Origin: Blepharisma japonicum
Lineage: Eukaryota; Ciliophora; Heterotrichea; Heterotrichida; Blepharismidae
Length of the DNA stretch: 64,000 nt
Direction: 5' to 3'
Assembly (NCBI GenBank): GCA_949751835.1
Contig: CATKHK010000059.1
Location: 62,001 to 126,000, forward strand
Within the stretch, counting starts at the first letter, position 1. Each line of letters begins with the position of its first letter. Under the pieces are notes generated by a model. It was not told the origin of the DNA, did no database searches, and saw only the letters and a list, made by a program, of their open reading frames with translations. A program made the translations under genes and the position numbers. Positions 20,530 to 29,994 of the stretch are shown here, one piece after another.

Positions 20530-22620
20530 ATGACAAGTTCGTCTTCAAATTGGAATAGCGATGAAGATTTTTCTGATGAGGATTTAGATATCGGTGAAGG
20601 TGATGGAGTTGCCACTGTTTCACAAAGTTCTCCATCTCAAAAGCCAATTGATCAAAATCTATTAAAAACTCCTGTTCAAGCTGAACCGCAACCTTTAACT
20701 GAAATACAAAAAGATCCTGAACCAATATCTAAGCCAAATTCTCCAAAGCCTACTGAAATTCATAAAAGAAAAGAAAAACGCTTGCTTTCAGCATCATCAT
20801 CTAGAATATCATATGACTCAGTCACAATTCCTATATTAAATAAAAATACTTTAAATAAAGAAACTTATGACCTTGATATGCTTTTTGATCCAAAGGTTCA
20901 AGGTGAAGCTTTCAAAAAACTCGGCATAAAGAAAAAATTTGTAAATCCTGACAAACTAACAGAAGATAGCAGCATAGCTGTTAAAAATGAATCAGGCAAG
21001 CGTCTTTTGAGTTTCCAAAATAAATATAAAAACGACATAGAAAAAAATCGCCAAGATCTAGCTAAATTAGAAATGGAGCAATGCACATTTATCCCCAAAA
21101 TAAATCCAACTACCACAAAAAATAGATCTTATGATGATTTTTATTTAGATTCAAAAAAATATCTGGAGGAAAAAATGAAAAAAATTAAGAAGGAGCAAGA
21201 AGAAAACGAGGAACAGTTCAAGAGGACAAGTGAACACTGGTTTAATATTTCGTTGCACGAATCCAAGCTTCCATGGACTCCTTCTTTTCTAAAATCCACA
21301 TCCACTGATGAATTCGAAGAAAAAAGACATGAAAAGCTTTATAATCTCAAGCCAAAAGAAACCAAAAGCAACCAGGATTCTTCAAAAGACAAGTCTTTTT
21401 CTTCATCTCAAATAAGTGAATCAACTGATGACTCTCAAATTCTATTTAAACCAAATGTAAATAAAAGATCAAAAGAAATGATTAGAGATGAAGAAATTAG
21501 TGACCATCTCTATAATGATGCTGTTAGGAGACAAAACAAAAGTCTAACTATGCCTTTGATATCCCAAACAAAAATTATTAGCCATAATTCTGAGCAAGTC
21601 CTTATTGACAAGCTTAAACGAGAATTTGATGAAAAATGGAAATTGGTCGATATTGATGAATCTAATACTGTTAACTATACAAGAATGCTTGAAATATTCA
21701 GACTTATGCATTTTTTACCTGAAAATAAAAATGAAGATGAAGCTAGATTGGTAGCACTATCTTTATGAAAAACTTTGGAAAAAAGTGTTGAGAACGTTAC
21801 AAAAGATTCATTATTTGTGGCAATTAATGCAATTATGAACTTTTATCTGCCATGAATGGATGATTCTGTGAACTTCCCTGATAGATTAAACCTGTCTCAA
21901 CTACAAGCACAAAATATTCATATAAAGTCTACTATTCTTTATAAAAACCGTAATGATATTGTCAACCACAGCAACCTTAATCAAACTTTTAAGCAAAGTT
22001 ATGACTTTTCATTTAAACCTGAAATTTCAGAAAATTCTCAAAAATATGCTTTGAAGTCGAAAAATAAAAGTAAGGCAAGAAACTCTATTTCTCTATCAAA
22101 TGACTTATACCTAGAGAGACAAAAACTTTTAGATAAGCAAGCGGCACTAAAGCAAAAATTTGATGCATTAGAGCTTGAAAAATGTACTTTTAACCCAAAA
22201 GTTTTACCATTACCTAAAATTTATGAAGAAGCTCAAAAGCCTGACCATCAAAATTTATATAAAGAATATAAAGAAAAAGTTGCAGTAGAGCATATAGATA
22301 AAAATATTGCTTTGTATAAGTTCGCCCCAATAGCCACCACCCATAGAGAAAAAATTCAAAAGCCAATTGAGGACCAAGATTTTGAGAAAAATAAAGCAGA
22401 CCTTACTTTCAAGCCGAAGCTTTTTGAAAGAGAAGAAAATGATACTATACCAGAAGAGCAGCCTGGAGTTAAAGAAGCTATTGAGAGAATGAAAATTGGG
22501 AGAGAAAATAGAGACACAATAAAGAAATTAAAATCAAGAGGACTGACAATGACTACATCTCAATTATTCAAGAGTTATAGCACCTCAACAATTGAATTTG
22601 ATAGAGAAATGAGTCTTTAG
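20530..22620 (+). CDS. Repeat-motif ciliate protein, copy 2 (696 aa)
   Basis: Paralogue of the 887-aa protein at 7.1-9.8 kb, read through TGA at 21766-21768 and 21853-21855 (both Trp). It shares the acidic start (NSDEDFSDEDLDIGEGDG) and the six motifs in the same order: CTFIPKI (~184), WTPSF (~248), LFKPNVNKRSKE (~307), FSFKPEI (~493), CTFNPKV (~551), LTFKPKL (~625). The central block VDIDESNTVNYTRMLEIFRLM also aligns. It ends (TAG) near where copy 1 begins its Lys/Glu-rich extension, so copy 1 has ~190 extra C-terminal residues. Function unknown. Confidence 0.85.
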
Positions 22621-22998
22621 ATTCCAAATAACTAATTAATCAAGCAATTATATTTACCCTGGACTTATAAGTGTTTTTCTTCTTGTTGCTATGAATTCAC
22701 TTTTAACAGGTGAATGATGATTGACATTTTTCTTTTTGTATAAGCTGAATATAAATATTTAGCACAGTTTTTCATAAATTCCAGACTCTTAGGAGTTTTT
22801 GATTCTTCAGAATCTGAATCTCGTAAGAGTTCTTTTGATTCCAAAATTAATTAAAATGGGAAATACATTTAATTTAGGGGGGAATTCTGTAAATCAATAG
22901 GGTTTAATGGCATTGGGTAAGGAAAATTTGATATAATTATCTGAAATAATGATATATATTCCTCAAATTTGGGGTGGTCTGGAATTTAGCACAGCATA
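22621..22998. other. Convergent spacer, 378 nt
   Basis: Between the repeat-motif gene and the coiled-coil gene. On the minus strand about 22844-22654 a weak protein-like stretch (LESKELLRDSDSEESKTPKSL, then after a one-base shift HHSPVKSEFIATRRKTLISPG) can be read, but it has no clear start. Confidence 0.35.
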
Positions 22999-23528
22999 CT
23001 AAATTGCATAAATTTTTGAGGATTTACGACTTATGCTCTTTTTCAGAGAGGATAACGTAAGGGAATTTATTTTATTAGTAAATGTTTCATGAGACTTCGC
23101 ACTTTTTGATCTCAGATGAATTTTCTGTTGGGACAATTTTGAGTATTTTTCAATTTCAGCCTGTGTTGTGCGAATAAATTTTTTCAGGGCAAGCATATTT
23201 TGTCTTAATGAGTCAATCTGAGATCTTAGAAGCTGATTTTCATCTAAAATTTCTTGAAATAAAGTATTTGCTGTTTCCAGCTTTTTCTCGAAAATTGATA
23301 ATTCGCTCGAAATTTCTTTATTTTCTAGATATTTTTTAATTTTCTATTAGCTTGCTCAAGCTCTTCTTCAGTCTCATGCACAAGTTGGCTCAACCTAATC
23401 CCTTCTTTTCTTTCTCTTTCGAAACTTCCCAACTCATTTTCGATATCCTTTTGCAGTCTCACAGGTATTTTTTCCTTCAATAAATTACATTTTACGCTTA
23501 AAAACGAGCTGTAAATTTCACTCTCCAT
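22999..23528 (-). CDS. Coiled-coil protein with an apparent -1 frame break (~176 aa)
   Basis: ATG 23528-23526 opens a Glu/Lys-rich coiled coil (KDIENELGSFERERKEG, HETEEELEQANRKLK) that meets TAG at 23325-23327. One base back, the other frame continues seamlessly as KYLENKEISSELSIFEKKLE...ENQLLRSQIDSLRQNMLAL and ends in a basic tail (SSLKKSISRKSSKIYAI, TAG). The junction lies in a run of six A (frame tta-aaa-aat). A 15-, 16- or 17-nt GT..AG intron does not fit, because no GT lies at the required place. One extra A would join the halves. Possible causes are an assembly error, a real indel or -1 frameshifting. Function unknown; its start is only 17 nt from the Rab32-like gene. Confidence 0.6.
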
Positions 23529-23545
23529 TTAAAGTTTCCAAAAAT

Positions 23546-24169
23546 ATGAGCTTTTTCAAAGTTTTAGTCATCGGAGACGTAGGAGTTGGCAAAACTTCTC
23601 TGGTCAACAGAATTGTCTATAACACTTTCACTGAAAAATACAAAGCTACCATAGGTTGCGAATTTGGCCTAAAAATAATTGAAATCAATGGAGAACCAGT
23701 TAGAGTCCAATTATGGGATCTGGCAGGACAAGATAGGTTAGGAGGAATCTCACGGCTTTATTGTAGAGACGCCAATGGCGCATTAGTTGTTACTGATGCA
23801 ACACGTGAGGGGACGCTTGAACAAGCAAGCTTGTGAAAAGGAAGTGTTGACGATAATGTAAGACTTCCTGATGGTTCACCAATACCGATGGTGCTGGTTG
23901 CTAATAAAGCTGATTTGTTAGTACCTGGGAGTGGAATGACAAGTGACGATTTATCGAGGTTTGCGAACCAAAGGCAGTTTGTAGCAAGCTATATGACGAG
24001 TTCTAAGGTAGGAACCAATGCAAATGAAGCTTTAGTTAGACTTGTGGAAGAAATCATGAAAAGAAGTCAAGCTAAAGAAGATACAGTAGAAGATGCAGTA
24101 AGAGGAATGGGAGGGAAAAAACTTGACGCAAACAAGAAGAAAGAGGATTCAGGAAAATGTGCTTGCTAA
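23546..24169 (+). CDS. Rab32/38-like small GTPase (207 aa)
   Basis: Read through TGA 23834-23836 (Trp). All G motifs are visible: GDVGVGKTS (P-loop), YKATIGCEFGLK (switch I Thr), WDLAGQDRLGGISRLYCRDA (switch II), VANKADL (G4) and SSKVGTN (G5-like). A C-terminal prenylation motif ends ...KCAC. The layout, with the SLWKGSVDDNVRLPDGSPIPMVLVANK segment, follows the Rab32/Rab38 group, which traffics cargo to lysosome-related organelles. In a heterotrich such organelles might include pigment granules, but that is speculation. The Glu of the usual WDxAGQE is Asp here. Confidence 0.9.
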
Positions 24170-24307
24170 GCTAATAGATAAGGATATGAATTAATAAAAT
24201 TATTCAATCAATGAGAAATAAATCTAAATTACTTTGTTGGTCATTTTGTGATGAAAATCCAATATATATATCAGGATTTCTACTAAAATATGAATATTTA
24301 TCATAAA

Positions 24308-24903
24308 ATGATGCCTTATAATAGCAGTAATTATCATACATAGATATCAAAACCCTTCAAAAACCAATTTCTAGCAATCGGTTTAATCCCTTATTACATA
24401 GTGGATCTTCAAGTTTATCTCCAGCGAGAAAGTCTCCATATTATCTAGATTCCTCTCATGTCTATGAATTGATTTCAAATCAATCGTTTAACGCTACTCC
24501 TGTCCCAGTTACCCCTACAAATGGCCCTGAAATGAGTCGTCATAATAAAAGCTTTAATCTAAACCCAAGGAAAAATGATTTATTTATTAGAAAAGACCAA
24601 TTTGTTGACAAAAATCCACATCACTTTTTACCTAAAGTTCATTATGGCAATGAAAAGCTGAGAAAACCGTGAGAAGGCTTGTGGAAACAAATGGAACCTA
24701 AGCAGGCATTGATCCCAAAACAGCAAAGAACTCCAAGTCCTATTCCAGATGAAAAAGTGATAATTCCTAATTCAAAGCCTAAGCACCCAAGGGAAAGGTT
24801 TAAAGATCCAGTGGATGCAAAGCATTATGATTTCTTAATGAATGTATATAAGCAGCTAGGAAAGCCTCCTAATTTCCAAAATAAGCCAATTGAAAAAGAA
24901 TAA
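24308..24903 (+). CDS. Uncharacterised basic protein (192 aa)
   Basis: Start ATG-ATG at 24308; a probable 17-nt intron (24327-24343) joins the first 19 nt to a frame that runs through TGA 24670-24672 to TAA 24901-24903. The product is Ser/Pro/Asn/Lys-rich and mostly disordered (RFNPLLHSGSSSLSPARKSP, ATPVPVTPTNGPEM, KQQRTPSPIPDEK) with a more conserved-looking end (HPRERFKDPVDAKHYDFLMN). No domain is recognised. If the intron is wrong, the start must lie in the second exon, but there is no in-frame ATG near its 5' end. Confidence 0.6.
24327..24343 (+). other. Probable 17-nt intron
   Basis: GTAATTATCATACATAG links the only nearby ATG (frame 2) to the long downstream frame (frame 1), a shift that requires a length of 2 modulo 3. 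Its ends resemble the 15-nt introns of this window, but the length is unusual. Confidence 0.5.
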
Positions 24904-25026
24904 ATTTCAATTGATTTTTGTTAATAATTATATTTCCAGTCAATTTTGTTGTTAAATTGTATTGCTAATTCCAAAAACTTATCGTTGTTTTATGCAGAAA
25001 ACTTGCTAATAAAAAACTCCATAAAT

Positions 25027-25869
25027 ATGATAGAGGAATGCAAAAATGACAGACTAGCATCCTCACTAGTATTATGCAGACTTCATAATGGAAATTTTCA
25101 AGTGCTTATGATTAAAAGAAAATCTTCAATGTCCTTTTCAAGCTCATATGTGTTCCCTGGGGGAGCTTTTGATAAAGAAGACGCTGACCCAAAATGATTT
25201 CAATTGATTCAGCAGAACTCTGAAGAAATTCCTGAAACTTCTTATTCGAAAAAGATCAACCTTCAAGATGTAAAAATCACTGCCATCAGAGAAACATGGG
25301 AGGAAGTGGGAATTTTATTAGCTGATAGACAAATAAATAAAACAAAAAATGGAAAAGAGTTTTTAGATGAATGTCTAAGAGAAAACTCGAGACCTCAAAT
25401 AGAAAAACTAGTATACATAACAAGGTTTATAACCCCTATTGGATTTCAACCTCGGTTTGACAACATAATGTTTTTAGCTATTGTTAAGAATGACACAGAA
25501 GTAGTTATTGGAACTGATGAAAGTGATGACTATTTGTGAGCAGAACCACAGGAAATTTTAGACAGGTACCAGAGAAGAGAAATTTTAATTTGGCCTCCTC
25601 AAGCGGCTGTTTTAACGACATTGGCAAGATTCAAAAAATTAGATAAAGTGATTAGTTTTGTGAAAGCTTTTAAAAAGATTCCTCATATGCCAGAGATTAT
25701 TCAAGGAGATTCTTGTGTTTTTTATGGAGATTATAGATACACACGAACTCCTGAAATCATAAAACAGAAAAAATTAGTCCACATGTTGGATTTGACTGGA
25801 AGAAAGGTGAGTATGCAAATTTCTCCTGAAATCGTTGATTTTTTAACAAATTTGTCGCCAAAACTTTAA
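25027..25869 (+). CDS. Nudix hydrolase, NUDT19-like (280 aa)
   Basis: Read through TGA 25195-25197 and 25537-25539 (Trp). The protein starts with LASSLVLCRLHNGNFQVLMIKR, followed by SYVFPGGAFDKEDADP and, after an insertion, ITAIRETWEEVGILL, which completes a split Nudix box. The long insert between the GG and REx2EE parts and the ARLKRYITPIGFQPRF-like block (ITRFITPIGFQPRFD) are typical of the NUDT19/RP2 group, which acts on acyl-CoAs or similar nucleotide diphosphate compounds. I chose ATG 25027 as the first in-frame Met; the upstream frame is open but has no ATG. No peroxisomal tripeptide is visible at the C-terminus (SPKL). Confidence 0.85.
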
Positions 25870-26379
25870 ATAATTGCTTTAGTAATGAAGAATTGCTATA
25901 GATAGACTTTTTTGCGAGTTATAAATAATCGCATAAAGATGGATACTGCCTATAAGATTGGATATTAAATATGGCATGATTTGCCTTTCTTATCAGAAAT
26001 CAATAATATCATCTTGTTTTCTTATCAGAATCAGATTTCAATATTAAAAGAGAATTTCAAGGTACAGGCACTCATTTTCAATCCTTCATTCTTCTCGGAG
26101 TCGCTTCAAACTCGATCATTTATATAACGCAGTATCATTCATGATTTGAATTTGACCTCATACCAGATCAAGGGCTTTTGAGTCAATAATTCACTTCTGG
26201 AATATATAATTCCTATAAACTAGTGCTCTTATGTTATTAAACTTTCAGGAATCTTATAATTGTTTACTATCACTTGTATACTCTTGTAATACTATCGGGA
26301 TAAAATTTACACAAAAATTCAAGAAATTATATGTCATGAGTGAGTTTTTTATAAAGCCAATTTCTAAATAAAATAAAAG
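25870..26379. other. Spacer, 510 nt
   Basis: AT-rich sequence before the zinc-finger gene. It contains TTCTTATCAGAA twice (about 25993 and 26021), a word that recurs at 27633. Short open frames on the plus strand are of a length expected by chance when only two stops are used. Confidence 0.4.
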
Positions 26380-27219
26380 ATGGCAACTGGGGAATCGCAA
26401 GTAGTAATTCATGAATCTCCAAAACAAGCTTCACCTCGAAGCCGTTCAAGATCTCGCTCTCCTCCAAAAACAATAGAAGAGCCAACTGATATGATGGATG
26501 TTGAAGTTGAAGAGAAAAAAGACTTAGGAACTGCTCAAGAAAACACTCAAGAAGTCACTGAAGAACAAGAAGCTCACCCCGCCGAAGTTTTGCCTCCAGA
26601 ACCCCAAGAAGCTATCCAAGAGCAGCCTGCTCCTCAAGTTGAACCAGCCGCTCCTGCCCAAGAAGAAGAAAAACCAGTGCCAATTCAACCATCAGAAATT
26701 GCAGAAGAACATCCAAAGCCAGAACTCGACGAAAAACCGCACAGCCCAGTAATTCCAGCTGATACTCATGAGCACAAGGAGCCTGCAGAACTCCACCCTT
26801 CTCCTAAAAAGGAGCCAAAAGAAGAGAAAAAATCCGAGGCAAAAGCAACTCCCCGTAAAGGAAAAAAAGAAGAAACCAAGCATGAAGAGCCTCATTTGCC
26901 AGCTACAAAGGCTCACAAAGAAGAAGCCAAGTCTCCTACTCGCATTTCCACTAGGGCGCATAAAGAAGAATCCCAATCCCCAACTCCCGCCAAAACTCAT
27001 AAAGAGGAGCCAGCGTCCCATGGGAAGAAAAAAGAAGAGCCTGAGGAGAGTAAAGAAAATTTCACTGGGCCTGACGGAACCAAGTGGAAAGTGGACAAAG
27101 TCAACCCTAGAGATGACGAATTGACGACTGTAACTTGTTTGCTGTGTGATAGAACTGTCAAGAAGAAATCTATCAAGACTCATGTGGGAACGAAATTGCA
27201 TAAGAAGAACAAAGAATAG
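26380..27219 (+). CDS. Acidic/Pro-rich protein with C-terminal C2H2 zinc finger (279 aa)
   Basis: ATG 26380-26382, TAG stop. Residues 1-215 are low-complexity, rich in Glu, Pro, Lys and Ala, with an RS-like patch (SPRSRSRSRSPPK) and repeated AHKEE / KTHKEEP elements. The last ~55 residues hold a compact module (GPDGTKWKVDKV...TVTCLLCDRTVKKKSIKTH...KLH) with CxxC and HxxxxxH, i.e. a single C2H2 finger of the U1/matrin type. Such fingers often bind structured RNA, so an RNA-processing role is possible. It has no TGA codons. The disordered region makes family assignment unreliable. Confidence 0.75.
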   Translation: MATGESQVVIHESPKQASPRSRSRSRSPPKTIEEPTDMMDVEVEEKKDLGTAQENTQEVTEEQEAHPAEVLPPEPQEAIQEQPAPQVEPAAPAQEEEKPVPIQPSEIAEEHPKPELDEKPHSPVIPADTHEHKEPAELHPSPKKEPKEEKKSEAKATPRKGKKEETKHEEPHLPATKAHKEEAKSPTRISTRAHKEESQSPTPAKTHKEEPASHGKKKEEPEESKENFTGPDGTKWKVDKVNPRDDELTTVTCLLCDRTVKKKSIKTHVGTKLHKKNKE

Positions 27220-28390
27220 ATAGTGCTATTTATTTTAATTTTATTTTATAAATATTATTGAACAAGTAATGATATAGTGTCTGATGTACAAAAAGGAGGG
27301 AATATATTATTGCTTTGTTTAATGGTTAATAAAGATGAATGTTACGCATTTTTCTCTCAGTTGATATTAAATTTTATAAATTTATATTTAGGATTTTATT
27401 TCTTCATTGCTTACTAATTAATCCAAATACTTGAGCATAGCTTTCAAAGTTGCAATAGTTCATCATAACTAAATTAATATATTAAAGATCCCTAATCAAA
27501 GATCTAAATAATTATTCTTTACTGGAAATCAGAAATAGCATATTTTTATTATCATGAGCGGTTTAATTTAAAATTTCAGTTTATCAGTATCTATATCTTT
27601 TAAAATCATTTATCAGGGATATTTAATATATTTCTTATCAGAAAGAGGATGCTCAATTTTACAACTTCAGAAATGAAATTATTGAGGACATAAAGTTAAA
27701 ATTTCTATCATTAAACCAGCAAGAAGAGTTCCATAGCGATGCTTTAGATCGGAATATTTAAAATTCTGAAGCTATATTTACCCAAAACGTAATACACAGT
27801 AGAACAATTGGAATTAGTGAAGCTATAAATCAATCTATATATGAAAATATTGATTTAGCAGTATGAAATACAATGTTCAAGGAATCTCTTAATTTTTTAT
27901 TCATGATCTTAAAGCTGCCAAAATATAAAAATTAAAATAATTGCGAGTCTTTTGCATATGTATTCTGAATTGCTTGTTAAAAGACTTGCTTATTTGCTTC
28001 CCACTGTTAAAAATAAATGTGGATAACAAACAAGATTATGGTGGAATAGATCTTCAATTATTTCGAAATTTCCATGGATTTTGATTTTTGAAGTTGATAT
28101 GTATATTATTTTTAATTAATATATATGCCATGTGGGTTGCAATTTAAATATAATTGCTCTATGATTATATAATAAATCTTTTTATAATCTCTCTTTCTTA
28201 TTCGTCATCCTTATATTTGCTCGCCTCTAAGACGTTTATATTAATTCATTTAGTAATTCTAATTTTGATCAATCTAGCATGAGTTTTTGCCATAACTAAT
28301 TCGATTTTGTCTTATGATCAATTATAAGATTTATATTATAATTTCCATAAAATATCATTTAATAAACAAATAAAAAATGATACTTTAATT
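27220..28390. other. Spacer, 1171 nt
   Basis: AT-rich, between the zinc-finger gene and the PARP-like gene (convergent). The plus-strand frame 27627-27935 reads fairly protein-like (YQKEDAQFYNFRNEIIEDIK) but has an in-frame TAA at 27759-27761 and no ATG start. I treat it as chance or decayed sequence. Confidence 0.4.
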
Positions 28391-29035
28391 TTAAAAATCA
28401 ACTAAATACTTTGGGAGCAGTTGTGAACTTGAAAAAAATACTACAACATTTCCACATGAATATGAATGCTCGCCATTTTTTTTCATATCATCCGCTGATA
28501 TTGGAGACTTCCCATTTCCACCTTTGATAGCTTTGCTAAGAATTAATGAATTGGTATTTTTTCTATAGCTAAGCGATGTTGAATAGTTTATGGCTGTATA
28601 AATTCCATTCGCTCGATGTGGTATTGGATCAATTCCTGGCACCTTAAAGCCTTCTTGAGCTATCTTCATATATATAGCATGGCTAGAGCCATGCCAGTAA
28701 TAACCTTCTTCGCACGTGCTTCTGATTTCTCTTTCAATTTCTTGCTTTCTGTTATAATAGCTTTGCTCAAGATCCTCATTTACTATTAATTTTATTGATG
28801 ATACCCGTGTAGAATTTGGAAGAATTCTTTTAATAATGTTCATAGCCTCAATATACTCAAATTCTAATTCTGTTTGAGGGTTATTGATATTATGTGGAGG
28901 AATAAGATCGATAACTTGATGGCCGCTAATGGATTTAGCTCTGCATGTGATTGGCTCATGGTTAGGTCGATGACATTTATGGCAATAATAAGAATTGCTA
29001 CTTGTTGATTTCCCAATATTATGTCTACTTATCAT
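28391..29035 (-). CDS. PARP-type ADP-ribosyltransferase with N-terminal zinc motif (214 aa)
   Basis: Residues ~115-214 form a short PARP catalytic core: EGYYWHGSSHAIYMKIAQEG (His of the triad), ANGIYTAINYSTSLSYRK (Tyr), SLILSKAIKG and VVVFFSSSQLLPKYLVDF. The third triad position, normally Glu in poly-ADP-ribosylating enzymes, is not an obvious Glu, which suggests mono-ADP-ribosyl transfer or loss of activity. Residues ~18-33 (CHKCHRPNHEPITC) have the spacing of half an IBR/RBR zinc site. The mix of a half zinc site with a bare catalytic core is unusual, and the gene could be a trimmed relative of larger PARPs. ATG 29033-29035; upstream codons include a stop. Stop TAA at 28391. Confidence 0.75.
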   Translation of the reverse strand: MISRHNIGKSTSSNSYYCHKCHRPNHEPITCRAKSISGHQVIDLIPPHNINNPQTELEFEYIEAMNIIKRILPNSTRVSSIKLIVNEDLEQSYYNRKQEIEREIRSTCEEGYYWHGSSHAIYMKIAQEGFKVPGIDPIPHRANGIYTAINYSTSLSYRKNTNSLILSKAIKGGNGKSPISADDMKKNGEHSYSCGNVVVFFSSSQLLPKYLVDF

Positions 29036-29190
29036 ATTAATATATTTTAAGACATTTAGGTTTTATATATATATCTGTTCGGACATATTTTTCCTGTTTT
29101 TCTTGTTTAGCCATAAATTTCTTATATATTCATATTATTAAAGTTGATATCATATTTTCATAATCAGCCTCCCGAAGATATATCGACGAA

Positions 29191-29874
29191 TTATGACCTA
29201 ATATCTTGAATTTGCATCTTTGTAATAAAATCTTCAATTCTTTCTCTATTCTTATTTAGATTTGATATATCGGTTTGCTTTGATAGGATTTCACTTGAGA
29301 CTTGCTTTAGTGTTGTTGAAAGCAAATTTAGCTGAGCATTTTCCCGAATAAAATCGTAAAAGGCTAGTGCTCATCTATAAATCCTCAACGTTTCTTCACA
29401 TTTGCACTTATCAAAATATTTTGATTTTTTCATTTTGGCTACAAGCTTATCTAAAATTACAAACTTTTTATCACAAAAATTATCTATCTCTATATCCGTA
29501 GAATAAAATGTAAGTTTATTAAAATAACTTTCCTGGAAAAATCATCAATTTTTATATGAGACATCATACATCTCGCAAACTTTTTCCCTTATTTTTACCA
29601 AAATTCGCGATGGCTCGATATTTTTATACCGTTTATTTATCTTCATATAATAATCCCACATAATGTTGGTGAATGACTTTTTTGCTTGCTCTCATTTAGG
29701 CTGTATCTCACTTATGGCATTCTCAAGTGATATCTGCTGTTCTTTCAAATAAAATACTTGAATTGAAATTCTTTCAGAGCAAGAAGAAAATTCGATAGCT
29801 TTAGTTTTAAAGTCATTTATAAGCTCAGTGAGAGACTTGCCTTTTTCAAGGTCTTTTATGAGGATAGAATACAT
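29191..29874 (-). CDS. Coiled-coil protein (227 aa)
   Basis: ATG 29872-29874 to TAA 29191-29193, read through TGA Trp codons including a tandem WW (YKNWWFFQE). The protein is helical and charged throughout (LEKGKSLTELINDFKTKAIE, LKEQQISLENAISEIQPKWE, LNLLSTTLKQVSSEILS, NLNKNRERIEDFITK), typical of a coiled coil. No signal or membrane segment. The layout loosely recalls BAR or sorting-nexin C-terminal helices (W-E-Q-A-K-K...), but I cannot assign it. It is divergent from the kelch-like gene, with 120 nt between the starts. Confidence 0.7.
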
Positions 29875-29994
29875 CAGTATTAGAAATAATTTTATATTTT
29901 ATTTTAAAACTAAAAAATGCTATCTGAGGCTGTGTAGCCAATAATTCGACTTTTTATTGTTGAGAATAAAATGAAGTAATATCCTATTATATAA

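Noticed and set aside
27627-27935. Protein-like frame in the 27-28 kb spacer
   Set aside because: It lacks an ATG start and has an internal TAA that no mini-intron removes; at best a decayed fragment.
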